In this document: positions 8,797 through 17,780 of the stretch, piece by piece | Layout of the letters: every line of letters begins with the position of its first letter | Numbering within the stretch: position 1 is the stretch's first letter | From: an uncultured Eubacteriales bacterium | GTDB taxonomy: Bacteria > Bacillota > Clostridia > Oscillospirales > CAG-272 | Length of the DNA: 64,000 nt | Direction of reading: 5' to 3' | Assembly: GCA_934525675.1 (NCBI GenBank) | Contig: CAKSZH010000002.1 | Location: 124,001 to 188,000 of the forward strand | Translations under genes and position numbers: made by a program | The notes under the pieces: generated by a model | Seen by the model: only the letters and a program-made list of their open reading frames with translations | Database searches by the model: none | Told to the model about the DNA's origin: nothing

Positions 8797-10002
8797 TTAA
8801 TGGGGTTCGTTTGTCTTGTGCGGAAGATCCGCCTCAAATTCCGATATCACTGCGATGTTGCGTATTCCGATCGCGTTGCAGATGAGGACACAGGAGTTCT
8901 CTGTCATGGTGACGGTGATGTTTTTCCGGAGCAGGCTCCCGCCGTCTCCGAGCCATTCCGCAATCTGACCTGCAAGCCGGAAATATGCGAGGTTTTCGGC
9001 TTCCTCATTTGTCAGGCGACGCTCGGTTTCCGAGTAAGTGACATACCGAAGCTTCTTCACCGCGATGGGAAGCACCCTTCCTCCCGGCAGATTGAATTCT
9101 ACTACTGTTTCTATTGTATCACAATTCCCGTCCCGATTTCCAGTACTTTTGAAAACTTTTATTTCTTTTCCGAAAAAATTAAGATACGTATCCTTCTCCG
9201 CATCCGGATTTGCAACGTATTCCGTACAGTCAAGCGGGATCTCGATCCGGAATTCTTCGGCGGTTTCCGCAAACACACGTCCTGCCGCACGGGTCATGCG
9301 GAAACCGACCGCAGTGCTGTCAAACATACCGCTGACGAGCAGATCGCCGCGGCTGACGAATTCCCCGGCGCTGACGACCGGGTTTCCGCGCAGAATCTCC
9401 ATGTACAGAATTTTTCCTGCCGCGCCTGCAACGAGATTTGCCGGTTTCGGCGCGACATCGGAAGATTCTGCCGCGCTTTTCTCGCGTACCTGTACCCGCG
9501 CGACCGTACCGTGGAGGTTAACGGACGCCCACGACAGCTTTTCCGACGAGGAAAGAAGCCGTAGTTCGATGTCGTCCGGGTCAACCTCCGAGCGCAGACT
9601 GCCGATACCGAGCCCCGCCTGTTTCAGTTCCGCCAGTACCTCGCCTGTGCTGATTGTCCGGTTCCCCGTAATCTCCACACACCAGATCATACGGGTGAGC
9701 GTCCATCCGATCAGGAGAGAAAGCAGGATTCCGACCGGGATACCCACTCGGTCACGATGTCGGAAGAGAAACGGTGGAAGCCCCCGCTTTCCGAGACATT
9801 CCGGGTGCAGACAGTAGGTGTTTGCAAAGGTTTCCAGCTGTTTTGCGTTTTTTTCGGTTACGCGGAAATATACCCGATCTTCTTCGGCGCGGAAACGGGA
9901 GTAGATCATGCCGGTACACATACAGAGGTTGAGAAAATCCTTCGCTTCGGAGATTGGAAGCGCATATTCGCGGTAACCACCGAGATACCAGAGCGGGTTC
10001 AT
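8797..10002 (-). CDS. yqfD: Sporulation protein YqfD
   Basis: YqfD is an integral membrane protein conserved in endospore formers and made in the mother cell in Bacillus. The 401-residue product matches the family layout. A cytoplasmic N-terminal region (1-90) is followed by one hydrophobic helix (about 94-110, GIPVGILLSLLIGWTL) and a large extracytoplasmic part. That part begins with WCVEITGNRTISTGEVL and includes the conserved SWASVNLHGTVARVQVRE. The ATG overlaps the end of yqfC. The yqfC-yqfD-phoH-ybeY-era order matches Bacillus, supporting a spore-forming host. Confidence 0.92.
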   Translation of the reverse strand: MNPLWYLGGYREYALPISEAKDFLNLCMCTGMIYSRFRAEEDRVYFRVTEKNAKQLETFANTYCLHPECLGKRGLPPFLFRHRDRVGIPVGILLSLLIGWTLTRMIWCVEITGNRTISTGEVLAELKQAGLGIGSLRSEVDPDDIELRLLSSSEKLSWASVNLHGTVARVQVREKSAAESSDVAPKPANLVAGAAGKILYMEILRGNPVVSAGEFVSRGDLLVSGMFDSTAVGFRMTRAAGRVFAETAEEFRIEIPLDCTEYVANPDAEKDTYLNFFGKEIKVFKSTGNRDGNCDTIETVVEFNLPGGRVLPIAVKKLRYVTYSETERRLTNEEAENLAYFRLAGQIAEWLGDGGSLLRKNITVTMTENSCVLICNAIGIRNIAVISEFEADLPHKTNEPH

Positions 10003-10424
10003 GCTCCCGTCACCTCCCCGTCAAATGATAGGGAGTCTACTTCTCCGTCGATGACCACGGCACCCCAGAGATAAGAGGTGCAGACCAGGCGCTTCCCGCG
10101 GACGGTCAGGCAGTCCCCCCGCATCCGGAAGCACATTTCCGTGGGAGAATACTTCAGAATGCGGCGGCACCCGCGGATGGTCAGGTTGTTACGCCCACGC
10201 AATTCCACCGTTCCGGTACCGCTGACAAGATCAGCCGGGATGTCGAATCTGGTACTGACCCATTCCGTCAGACTTCGTTTTGCCGGGGCGTTTCCGTTTC
10301 CGGATCGGGAATTGGCATTTTCCCTTTTTTCAGAACCTCCGGAATGCCAGCCGCTGCTTTTTCCGGCATATCCGTATTCCGCGTCCGGTTTCCCGCCGGC
10401 GTTTCCCTTTCCCGCATGTTTCAT
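9999..10424 (-). CDS. yqfC: Sporulation protein YqfC (YabP/YqfC family)
   Basis: The C-terminal 90 residues match the YabP/YqfC fold (FDIPADLV, then ELRGRNNLTIRGCRRIL, then LTVRGKRL). The start at 10424 has GGGAGGAC six bases upstream. Bacillus YqfC is about 93 residues. This one is 141 because of an N-terminal Gly/Ser/Lys/Asn-rich, probably disordered tail of about 48 residues. It overlaps yqfD by four bases and is the first gene of the leftward operon. It is divergent from ylbJ, with 85 bp between start codons. I found no convincing sigma-E or sigma-A promoter there. Confidence 0.88.
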   Translation of the reverse strand: MKHAGKGNAGGKPDAEYGYAGKSSGWHSGGSEKRENANSRSGNGNAPAKRSLTEWVSTRFDIPADLVSGTGTVELRGRNNLTIRGCRRILKYSPTEMCFRMRGDCLTVRGKRLVCTSYLWGAVVIDGEVDSLSFDGEVTGA

Positions 10425-10509
10425 GATAAGTCCTCCCGTGATCCCGTCAGTCATAGAACCGTCCGGGGTCGAGTATGATACTAATACATATGCCTCGGAG
10501 GTATTTTCC

Positions 10510-11667
10510 ATGACGAATCCAAAACATACAGCCGCGGGGGCGCATCGGGGATTTATCCCGAAACTGACGCCGGGTCAGTGGTTTTTCTGCTTTTTCGGAA
10601 TATTCTCCCTGTTCCTGACCATCCGGAACCCCGAGGCGGCAATCGGGTTTGTGTCGGACGGACTGCGGCTTTGCGCCGGAACGGTGATTCCGTCGCTGTT
10701 TCCGTTTTTGGTTGTATCGGAGCTTTTGGTGCTGAGCGGAACGGGTGAGGCGATCGGTCGGCTCCTGTCCGGTCCGTTTCGGAAGGTATTCGGAGTCTCC
10801 GGGCTTGGGTTTACCGTGTTCTTCCTCGGTTCTCTCTGCGGCTTTCCGGTCGGAGCACGTACCGCGATTTCGTATTTTGACCGCGGATTGCTCGGCAAAA
10901 AAGAGACCGAACGGCTTCTGACTTTTACCAATAACCCAAGTTCTGCGTTTCTCATCAGTGCGGTCGGCGTTTCCCTGTTCGGCAGTCAGTTCTTCGGAAC
11001 GGCACTGTTCGGAGTGACGCTTTTGTCCGCCGTACTTGTCGGCTTTTTCGGCAGATTTATTTTGCGGGGAGATGAAGAAGATCCGGTTTTCCGGAGGGCA
11101 CCTGCGACGCAGATCCGGACGGGTGTCGGTGTATTTACGGGAGCCGTGACCAATGCGACGGACAGTATGCTCCGCGTCTGCTCCTACGTGGTCTTTTTCA
11201 CGGCGCTGACGGGGACCATGCGGCTGTTTCTCGACGCGGTACAAGCGAGTGACGTGATCGCCGCCGCGCTCGGTGGGATTTTGGAACTGACGACCGGGGT
11301 CGGTTCCGCGGCAGGGCTTGCCGAACGTCATGTCGGTGCGATTCTCGCGGCATTTTTCTCTGGTTGGGCGGGGCTTTCGGTACATATGCAAATCCTCTCG
11401 ATTACGGACGGGAGGGGGCTATGCTACCGACCGTATTTCCTTGCCAAACTGTTTCAGGGGATTCTTGCGGCTCTTTTGATGTGGGGGACCCTCCGCCTCT
11501 TTCCGGGCATTCTGGAGGAGAGTGAACGTGCGGTCTACTTCCCGGTCCCGGACGGTGGGGACGGCTTCGGAAGAAACCTTTGCATTGTAAGTGTTACGGT
11601 ATTTCTTTTCGGTATTGCGGCACTGATTTTAAACCGAAGGAGACAAAGGAAAAAGATGTGCGGTTAA
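10510..11667 (+). CDS. ylbJ: Sporulation integral membrane protein YlbJ
   Basis: A multi-pass membrane protein of 385 residues with the nucleoside-recognition (Gate) domain layout. The family motifs are AGTVIPSLFPFLVVSELL near residue 60, GFPVGARTAI near 115 and TNNPSSAFLISAVG near 140, with a second Gate-like half from about 215 (GVFTGAVTNATDSMLRVC). In Bacillus YlbJ is needed for spore heat resistance. GGAGGT eight bases upstream fixes the ATG at 10510. It is divergent from the yqfC operon, so both sporulation units may share control. Transported substrate, if any, is unknown. Confidence 0.88.
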   Translation: MTNPKHTAAGAHRGFIPKLTPGQWFFCFFGIFSLFLTIRNPEAAIGFVSDGLRLCAGTVIPSLFPFLVVSELLVLSGTGEAIGRLLSGPFRKVFGVSGLGFTVFFLGSLCGFPVGARTAISYFDRGLLGKKETERLLTFTNNPSSAFLISAVGVSLFGSQFFGTALFGVTLLSAVLVGFFGRFILRGDEEDPVFRRAPATQIRTGVGVFTGAVTNATDSMLRVCSYVVFFTALTGTMRLFLDAVQASDVIAAALGGILELTTGVGSAAGLAERHVGAILAAFFSGWAGLSVHMQILSITDGRGLCYRPYFLAKLFQGILAALLMWGTLRLFPGILEESERAVYFPVPDGGDGFGRNLCIVSVTVFLFGIAALILNRRRQRKKMCG

Positions 11668-11810
11668 GGTGATAAATGAAACATGGAACGATCCCGGACT
11701 TTTGGCGGGATGCGGCAGATTTTCATACAATCCTGTTCGCGTTACCGACTGTCTGATATAATCGAACTTCATAAATGGACAATCCGGCGGCAAGACAGCG
11801 GAAGAAAAGA

Positions 11811-11857
11811 AAAAAGCGGCGACAAAACTCAATAAGAGCTTTGGACGTCGCTTTTTT
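11811..11857. terminator. Likely bidirectional terminator between ylbJ and the DUF1015 gene
   Basis: An A-rich left arm (AAAAAGCGGCGAC) and a T-rich right arm (GTCGCTTTTTT) can pair, with a three-base bulge, around a 23-nt loop. The right arm ends in six T on the plus strand, and the left arm gives U's for leftward transcripts. It sits between two converging genes. Confidence 0.45.
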
Positions 11858-11865
11858 GTTAGCGT

Positions 11866-13131
11866 TTATCTGATTTTCCGAGCTTCCAGATAATAGCGCT
11901 TGTCTTCCGCGTGCCCCATGGAAAAGGTTTTGCGCGGGAGTGCGCCGTCACACATCACAGTCCGGAAAAGCTGGGTTTTTTCCATGCCGTCAAAGAGAAA
12001 ACCGATGGTGTCCGGCTTGCTTGCAAGTGCGTGGACGGATTCCTCGCCGTGAATGTAATCGATGCTGATTTCCGGATGCGTTTCCGCATACCCGTCAAGG
12101 AAGGTCTGGAGTGTGCCGACGGTGAGTTGCTGCGAGGGGTGCGGAAATACCACTTCCCCGAAGAAACATTCCGAGAGATATTGAACAGTCTGCGCAGGTT
12201 CGTCTCCGATCTGGCTGTCGGCATATTTCTTGAGTTCCCGGATGACCTGTTCCGGTCTGACTCCGAACAACACGCGGTAAATCGGTTCAAAACGGAGCGC
12301 CGGATCGTGCAGATTGACGAGTTCCACCAGCGCATAGCGTGCGGGAGATTCCTTTGCCGCCGCGCCGATTTTCTGCTTGAGCTCCTCGTAAACGGTTTTT
12401 GCCGCAGCAAGCGAATGGTTCCCGTCCCCGACGGCAAACAGGCAGACCGGCAGGCTGTCGGTACCGTAGCGCTGCTTCATTGCGGCGGGAGACGCGAGCT
12501 GATCCAACGCGTGCAGGATTCTGTTTTGCTCCAGTGCGGGGATCAGGTACCCTTTGATGTGCCCGCCGCCGAGCATGAGGTCATAATCATAAACCTTTTC
12601 GTATTTCGCGGCGGATTCCGAGAGCGGCTCAATTACGGTTTTCTCCGGGTCGTCGATCAGAGTCATGATATGCGGCAATTCAAGCGGTGCATCCTTGCGG
12701 ATTGCGACACGCGGGGGGACCCGGTCAAGCACGGTTGCTTCCGTTGCGCGGACCTGGGTTTCGGCACCCTTATGAAAATCATATTTTTCAAGATCAATCT
12801 TACCGACAATCCCGCGGCGCACATCCCCGTCGGACTGAGTACGTTCCACATAGATCATCGCGTTTTTGTATTCCCTGAAAAGTCCGTCAGAGAGGTATTG
12901 GTACATGGTACGGTTGATCTCCGGAATACGCACCTGTGCCTCGGCAAGGTATACCTCCGGCAGAATCAGGTTGAGTGTGGAAGGAACTCCGGCGACCTGT
13001 GCCTTGACCCCGCCCCAGTAGGCGGGATCACTTGTGAATTGGTCGCACGCAATGACGGACCATTTTTCTCCGTCGGTCTTATTGAAATCCGGCAGAAGAA
13101 TATCCGCCGCGCAAAAAGCGTTTTGCATCAT
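11866..13131 (-). CDS. DUF1015 family protein
   Basis: The 422-residue product fits the DUF1015 family: a start region with AFCAADILLPDFNKTDGEKW and IACDQFTSDPAYW, and a central VGDGNHSLAAAKTVYEELK motif. Its function is unknown; some annotations suggest a link to serine metabolism or SerC neighbours, which is not shown here. The ATG at 13131 is chosen for the AAAGGGG site upstream. The same frame stays open for 60 further codons to a GTG at 13311, but that extension is Ser/Asp/Arg-rich with no recognisable domain and no ribosome site. It is divergent from lysC. Confidence 0.85.
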   Translation of the reverse strand: MMQNAFCAADILLPDFNKTDGEKWSVIACDQFTSDPAYWGGVKAQVAGVPSTLNLILPEVYLAEAQVRIPEINRTMYQYLSDGLFREYKNAMIYVERTQSDGDVRRGIVGKIDLEKYDFHKGAETQVRATEATVLDRVPPRVAIRKDAPLELPHIMTLIDDPEKTVIEPLSESAAKYEKVYDYDLMLGGGHIKGYLIPALEQNRILHALDQLASPAAMKQRYGTDSLPVCLFAVGDGNHSLAAAKTVYEELKQKIGAAAKESPARYALVELVNLHDPALRFEPIYRVLFGVRPEQVIRELKKYADSQIGDEPAQTVQYLSECFFGEVVFPHPSQQLTVGTLQTFLDGYAETHPEISIDYIHGEESVHALASKPDTIGFLFDGMEKTQLFRTVMCDGALPRKTFSMGHAEDKRYYLEARKIR

Positions 13132-13339
13132 ATTACCCCTTTCATGGGAAGTGTGTCCGGAGAGCCGCGCAAACCGGTCTTTCGTATTTTCGGAATCTGT
13201 GCGTTGCACGCTGTGCCCGCGGGCGGAATCAGAAAAGGCATCAGATATCGCCTGACTGTGCCGTTCGTCCGAGGAGCTGTCCGACTGCCCGGCTTTGATA
13301 TTTCGTTTCACGGCGGAAACATTTGCATTGAAATGCTAT
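13132..13339 (-). promoter_or_regulatory. Long 5' leader of the DUF1015 gene
   Basis: The predicted transcription start near 13339 leaves about 208 nt before the chosen ATG. The leader is open in frame with the gene and begins with a GTG at 13311 that lacks a ribosome site. It could be a plain leader, a regulatory RNA or a coding extension. I see no known riboswitch pattern. Confidence 0.3.
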
Positions 13340-13345
13340 TTTTCT

Positions 13346-13374
13346 ATTTTAACCGCGGAATGCCGAAAAATCAA
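13346..13374 (-). promoter_or_regulatory. Sigma-A-type promoter for the DUF1015 gene
   Basis: TTGATT, 17-bp spacer, TAAAAT, reading leftward. It lies back to back with the lysC promoter, leaving only 28 bp between the two -35 elements. Confidence 0.55.
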
Positions 13375-13402
13375 GTCTTTTGTGAAATAATTTGCCGGGG
13401 GG

Positions 13403-13431
13403 TTGACAATCTGTCCGATTTTTCATATAAT
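13403..13431 (+). promoter_or_regulatory. Consensus sigma-A promoter for lysC
   Basis: Perfect TTGACA and TATAAT with a 17-bp spacer. The predicted start near 13438 leaves only about 29 nt of leader before the ATG, so there is no room for a lysine riboswitch. Confidence 0.85.
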
Positions 13432-13466
13432 ACAATGTATATTTTATACAGTCAAAGGAGTCTTTC

Positions 13467-14792
13467 ATGCAGATCAAAGTAGTGAAATTCGGCGGCAGTT
13501 CGCTCGCGGACGCACAGCATTTCAAGCAGGTTGCAGACATCATTCGTTCGGATCCGTCCCGCAGATATGTGGTTCCTTCCGCTCCCGGCAAGCGCTTTTC
13601 CGGGGACACCAAGGTGACCGATATGCTCTACCGTTGCTACGAAATGATCCGGTCAAGAGAAAGTATCGAGGAAATCGACGACCTGTATTCACAGATTGTC
13701 GGACGTTACCGGGAAATCATCCGGGAACTCGGCTTGAATTTTGACATGAGCGGCGAATTTGAGTATGTGAAGAACGCCATGATGCACGCATCAGGACGCG
13801 ATTACGCGGCAAGCCGCGGCGAATACCTCAACGGTATTGTGCTTGCCAAGTACATCGGATTTGATTTTATCGACGCGGAAAACGTCATTTTCTTCAAGGA
13901 AAACGGAACCTTTGACGAGGAAAGAACCAACCGGGTCCTCGGTGAAGAGCTTGCCCGTCATGAGCACGCGGTTATTCCGGGCTTTTACGGCGTGATGCCC
14001 AACGGTACCGTGCGCACTTTCAGCCGCGGCGGTTCGGATATTACCGGTTCCATTGTCGCGCGCGCCTGCAATGCGTACCTGTACGAAAACTGGACGGATG
14101 TCTCCGGCTGCCTGATGGCGGATCCCAGGATCGTGGATTCTCCCTGCTCCATTGAGACCATCACCTACCGTGAGCTTCGCGAGCTTTCCTATATGGGCGC
14201 GACGGTGCTCCATGAGGACGCGATCTTCCCCGTCCGCTATGCGGGAATTCCGATCAACATCCGCAATACCAACCGCCCGGAGGATAGCGGCACCATGATC
14301 GTCGCCGAGGCAACCGGGTATGACAGCGAGCATATCATTACCGGCGTTGCGGGACGAAAAGGATTCTCGGTGCTGAACATTGAAAAGGATATGATGAACT
14401 CCGAGATCGGGTTTGCCAGAAAAGTGCTGGATGTACTGGAGGAAAACGAGATTTCATTTGAACACCTTCCCTCCGGTATTGATACCATGTCGCTGGTCAT
14501 TTCTTCCCAGCTTCTTGACGGCAGGCGGGATAAGATTACCGCTCACATCAAGCGTATGGTCAAAGCAGACAGTGTGACACTCGATGATGGTGTGGCGCTG
14601 GTTGCAGTGGTCGGTCGCGGCATGGTCAAGGAAAAAGGTACCGCGGCACGGGTGTTCAATGCGGTTTCCGCCGCGGGTGTCAATATCCGTATCATTGACC
14701 AGGGGTCAAGCGAGTTGAACATTATTCTCGGCGTGGATGAACACGACTTTGAAAAGACCATCCGCGCGATCTACGGAGAATTCGTGAAATAA
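13467..14792 (+). CDS. lysC: Aspartate kinase
   Basis: Aspartokinase phosphorylates aspartate, the first step to lysine, threonine and methionine. The 441-residue monofunctional enzyme begins with the kinase motif KVVKFGGSSLA and contains FSRGGSDITGSIVA and TDVSGCLMADPRIV of the amino-acid-kinase fold. It ends in two ACT domains (from about residue 295: FSVLNIEKDMMNSEIGFA; from about 375: VALVAVVGRGM), where end-product amino acids normally bind. AAAGGAG precedes the ATG. It is a single-gene unit with its own promoter and a downstream hairpin. Control is probably at enzyme level through the ACT domains. Confidence 0.95.
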   Translation: MQIKVVKFGGSSLADAQHFKQVADIIRSDPSRRYVVPSAPGKRFSGDTKVTDMLYRCYEMIRSRESIEEIDDLYSQIVGRYREIIRELGLNFDMSGEFEYVKNAMMHASGRDYAASRGEYLNGIVLAKYIGFDFIDAENVIFFKENGTFDEERTNRVLGEELARHEHAVIPGFYGVMPNGTVRTFSRGGSDITGSIVARACNAYLYENWTDVSGCLMADPRIVDSPCSIETITYRELRELSYMGATVLHEDAIFPVRYAGIPINIRNTNRPEDSGTMIVAEATGYDSEHIITGVAGRKGFSVLNIEKDMMNSEIGFARKVLDVLEENEISFEHLPSGIDTMSLVISSQLLDGRRDKITAHIKRMVKADSVTLDDGVALVAVVGRGMVKEKGTAARVFNAVSAAGVNIRIIDQGSSELNIILGVDEHDFEKTIRAIYGEFVK

Positions 14793-14816
14793 TTCCGCAC
14801 CGCTTGCCTTGCAAAA

Positions 14817-14840
14817 CAGCCGCACCGAACGGTGCGGCTG
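14817..14840 (+). terminator. Strong hairpin after lysC
   Basis: A perfect 10-bp GC-rich stem (CAGCCGCACC / GGTGCGGCTG) with a GAAC tetraloop lies 24 bp after the lysC stop. It is flanked by AAAA upstream but lacks a U-run downstream, so it may work as a transcript-end stabiliser or a terminator for convergent transcription. Confidence 0.5.
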
Positions 14841-14995
14841 TATGACTGCCGGAGGCTGTCGCGGCAGATGTTTTGGCGGAATGCCGAAAAGCGCCGGAGA
14901 ACTCACCGGAACAAATAACGATCGCGTGGTTTTCCTTCCCGGAAACCCATCAGATATGGTGGAATTTCAGGGATTTTTCGCAAACGTCGAATTCG

Positions 14996-16006
14996 TCACA
15001 TACGGATCACTTTCGCGAGATTTTCCGCTACCCGAATGTGCCCGAAGTCGTTGAAATGTACAAGATCCGTCATCAGATTACGGAAATCGGTGAGAATCAT
15101 ATCCCCTTCAATGATGGTGATGTTCGGATGCTCTGCCGCCAGCCGGCGGAGAATTGGGTCGAGCGCAAACGCCCGCTTGACGGGGTGATCGCAATGTGAA
15201 TCAAGCGCCATTCCGATCGGGAACATGGTCACGGCATATACCGGTTTGTCGGGATGTGCCGCACAGACCTTGTCGAGCAGGTACTTTGTCTGCTCCTCGT
15301 ACTGCTTTGCCATGCCCTCTCCCATGTTGGTCATGTTTTCGAGGTAGAGCGCGTCCCACGCGTCCGACGCGGCAATGTAATCCGCCACGGCACATTCGTT
15401 CATGCAGGAGCCGCCCATGCCCTTGTTGAGCAGGTCAACGTGAAGCAGACGGGCAAGATAATTGATATAGCTGACGGGATACGCCTGCGCGGCGGCGCCG
15501 TGGGTCAGCGAGGTGCCGTAGGCAAGCAGAGTTTTCTTCGGAAGTTCTTCTGCTTTGGGCGGACGGACAGATTGACCGAAGGTCTCAATTCCGCAATAAA
15601 CAAGCCCGAAATCATGGCAACTCATGATGCGCCAGACATCCGGAGCAAAGTCGCCTTTTTTGAAAGCAGGATTCAGCTGATCAAACCCGGCGGGGCTTTC
15701 CAGCATAATCCGGTTGATTTTCCCCGCCTCGATCCTGCGGTACCCTATCTTGAAATCGCCGCGATAGATGGCGACTGTGCCGTCTTCATCGAACGCGGAA
15801 AGCGACAGAAGCACCCGGTCGCCTTCTGTGACAAACCGGATTTCACAACCGGTGGTCAGGTCGGCGATGTATCTGCCGTAGGTCGTTGCATCCTCCACTG
15901 AGCCGAGTTTTTCTCTGACCCGGCGCGGGAACCTGTGGAGGCGGTAGCCGATTTTGGTGTCTTCGATCTCTTCCACATTGTGGAATTCCAGCTGGTCAAA
16001 AATCAT
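14996..16006 (-). CDS. SGNH/GDSL-type hydrolase
   Basis: A 336-residue esterase-like enzyme. An N-terminal beta-sandwich (residues 1-150) of the kind seen in SsfX3-like hydrolases precedes an SGNH domain. Its nucleophile block is YGTSLTHG (Ser about residue 166), the Gly block is NKGMGGS, and the C-terminal DLVHFNDFGH carries the catalytic Asp/His. The classical GDSL is replaced by GTSL, common in this subgroup. No signal peptide is visible, so it is probably cytoplasmic. The substrate is unknown. It lies 19 bp downstream of the HIT gene with GGGGGA before its ATG, so the two are probably co-transcribed. Confidence 0.85.
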   Translation of the reverse strand: MIFDQLEFHNVEEIEDTKIGYRLHRFPRRVREKLGSVEDATTYGRYIADLTTGCEIRFVTEGDRVLLSLSAFDEDGTVAIYRGDFKIGYRRIEAGKINRIMLESPAGFDQLNPAFKKGDFAPDVWRIMSCHDFGLVYCGIETFGQSVRPPKAEELPKKTLLAYGTSLTHGAAAQAYPVSYINYLARLLHVDLLNKGMGGSCMNECAVADYIAASDAWDALYLENMTNMGEGMAKQYEEQTKYLLDKVCAAHPDKPVYAVTMFPIGMALDSHCDHPVKRAFALDPILRRLAAEHPNITIIEGDMILTDFRNLMTDLVHFNDFGHIRVAENLAKVIRM

Positions 16007-16025
16007 GAATAGTCCCCCGTTTGGC

Positions 16026-16364
16026 TTATGCCATGGTTTCCGGCAGCTTTTTCCCGCCGAGCAGATGAAAATGCAGATGTCTGACCGACTGACAGCCGTC
16101 TTCTCCGCAGTTGGTGATAACGCGGTAGCCGTTCGTCAATCCCTCCGCCTTTGCAATCTTCGGAATCGCTTCAAAGATCTTTGAAACAGAACTGCTGTTT
16201 TCCGCTGTCACTTCGTCCGCGGAGGCGATGTGCTTCTTCGGGACAATCAGCACGTGCACGGGAGCCATCGGGTTAATGTCGCGGAACGCATAGCAGTCCG
16301 CGTCTTCATATACTTTGGTAGACGGGATCTCTCCCGCAATGATCCTGCAAAACAAACAATCCAT
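16026..16364 (-). CDS. HIT family nucleotide-binding protein
   Basis: A 112-residue histidine-triad protein of the HINT type, a nucleoside phosphoramidase/AMP-lysine hydrolase family. It has CLFCRIIAGEIPS at the start (two Cys that can bind zinc) and the HLHFHLLGG triad at the end. Length is normal. AAAGGAG lies seven bases before the ATG at 16364. It has a consensus promoter and is divergent from the FkbM-type gene. The physiological substrate in bacteria is unclear. Confidence 0.93.
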   Translation of the reverse strand: MDCLFCRIIAGEIPSTKVYEDADCYAFRDINPMAPVHVLIVPKKHIASADEVTAENSSSVSKIFEAIPKIAKAEGLTNGYRVITNCGEDGCQSVRHLHFHLLGGKKLPETMA

Positions 16365-16435
16365 GACAATTCTCCTTTGATGGTTAAAGATACGGAAAAG
16401 GGTGCCACGGCACCGTAAACCGATCCGACGGAACC

Positions 16436-16464
16436 AGTATAGCACGGTTTTGGCGGATTGTCAA
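16436..16464 (-). promoter_or_regulatory. Sigma-A promoter for the HIT-SGNH pair
   Basis: TTGACA, 17-bp spacer, TATACT, reading leftward, about 70 bp before the HIT start. A 6-bp inverted repeat, GGTGCC/GGCACC (16401-16414), lies in the leader. Confidence 0.75.
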
Positions 16465-16478
16465 CGAAAGGAAAACAA

Positions 16479-17573
16479 ATGAACGAATTACAGCTCCCCG
16501 CCTCCGATCTCTGGCGTGATCTTGCTGCGCGGAAGTGTCCCGTCGTCCTCTACGGAATGGGAAACGGGGCGGATAAAATCCTCCGCGTCTGTGACACTTA
16601 CGGGATCAAGGTCTCCGATTTCTTTGCAAGTGACGGCTTTGTGCGAGGACATCAGTTTCACGGAAAAACGGTGCTTTCCTATTCGGCAGTGCGAGAAAAA
16701 TACGGCGACGGCAGGTTTGTAATCCTTGTTTCCTTTGCCACAAAACTGCCGGAAGTCATGGAACGGATCCGGGCGATTTCCCGCGAGAACGAGCTTTATA
16801 TTCCGGATGTTCCGGTGTTTGGTGAAGAATTGTTCAATCTGGAATTCGCTCTGGCACACGAAAAAGAGTTACGCGCCGCGCGGGGATTGCTTGCGGACGA
16901 ACGCTCAAGAGAGGTTTACGACGCAATTGTGCGGTATCGGTTATCGGGACGGCTTGACGATCTGGAGGCATCCGCCTGTTCCCGGAATGAGGTGACCGGG
17001 CAGATTCTCCGACCTGACCGTTATCGCGTCACGGCAGATCTCGGCGCATACAACGGGGACACGATCCGCGAGCTTCTTGCCTTTGCGCCGGGGGTCAGAC
17101 GAATCTATGCAATGGAGCCGGATGCAAGGACTTACCGCAAACTCACGGAATATGCAAAAGCGGAAACACGTGCTGAAATCTTTCCCATTGAAGCCTGTGC
17201 ATGGAACGAGCAAACAACGCTGTTCTTTGACGCAAGCGGGAACCGGAATTCCAATGTGAAGACTGAGGCGGGTGGCTCTGAGAGGCGCGAGGTGAAAGCA
17301 CTTCCCTTGGATTCCCTCTTTGTTCAAGAATCCGTTGATTACATCAAATACGACGTGGAGGGCTCCGAGGCGGAAGCACTTGCCGGATCAGCAGAAACCA
17401 TCCGCCGCTGCCACCCCGACCTGTTGGTTTCCCTGTATCACAGAAGCACCGATCTCTTCCGCCTGACGCAGGATGTCCACTCGCTCCTGCCGGACGCCCG
17501 TCTGTACCTGCGGCGGTTTCCCTATTTTCCCGCATGGGATCTCAATCTTTATGCGGTCAGCGAACGGAATTGA
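16479..17573 (+). CDS. FkbM-family methyltransferase with N-terminal nucleotide-binding-like domain
   Basis: A 364-residue protein of two parts. Residues 1-130 contain VVLYGMGNGADKIL, resembling the dinucleotide-fold start found in sugar-modification proteins. From about residue 175 comes a class I SAM methyltransferase of the FkbM type (TADLGAYNGDTIREL as motif I, YAMEPD as motif II, YIKYDVEGSEAEAL as motif IV). Such proteins usually methylate sugars or polysaccharide precursors. AAAGG precedes the ATG at 16479. It is a lone gene, not in a glycan cluster, so the substrate cannot be inferred. Confidence 0.85.
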   Translation: MNELQLPASDLWRDLAARKCPVVLYGMGNGADKILRVCDTYGIKVSDFFASDGFVRGHQFHGKTVLSYSAVREKYGDGRFVILVSFATKLPEVMERIRAISRENELYIPDVPVFGEELFNLEFALAHEKELRAARGLLADERSREVYDAIVRYRLSGRLDDLEASACSRNEVTGQILRPDRYRVTADLGAYNGDTIRELLAFAPGVRRIYAMEPDARTYRKLTEYAKAETRAEIFPIEACAWNEQTTLFFDASGNRNSNVKTEAGGSERREVKALPLDSLFVQESVDYIKYDVEGSEAEALAGSAETIRRCHPDLLVSLYHRSTDLFRLTQDVHSLLPDARLYLRRFPYFPAWDLNLYAVSERN

Positions 17574-17780
17574 ATACGCCCGGGTTCTTATGAGCAAAAT
17601 GCTCCAAACGAAAATGCTTCGTTGACTTTGTGACAAAAGATTCTTTTGTGTAAAGTGATATTTTTCCTGCATTGCCTGCTGCGTCCGGGCGATTTCCACC
17701 AGAATTGACCTGATGTGGCAAAACGGCGCGATAACGATACAGATTTTGAAAAATTGCTCAACAAAAAAGGTCCGAACAGG

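Noticed and set aside
10425..10509. Sigma-E promoter in the yqfC/ylbJ intergenic region
   Set aside because: CATA-type -10-like words are present, but no -35 match occurs at the right spacing on either strand.
13403..13466. Lysine riboswitch in front of lysC
   Set aside because: The consensus promoter leaves only about 29 nt of leader, far too short.
11911..13482. 523-codon open frame antisense to the DUF1015 gene
   Set aside because: It runs through the lysC promoter region and has no start signal or family match.
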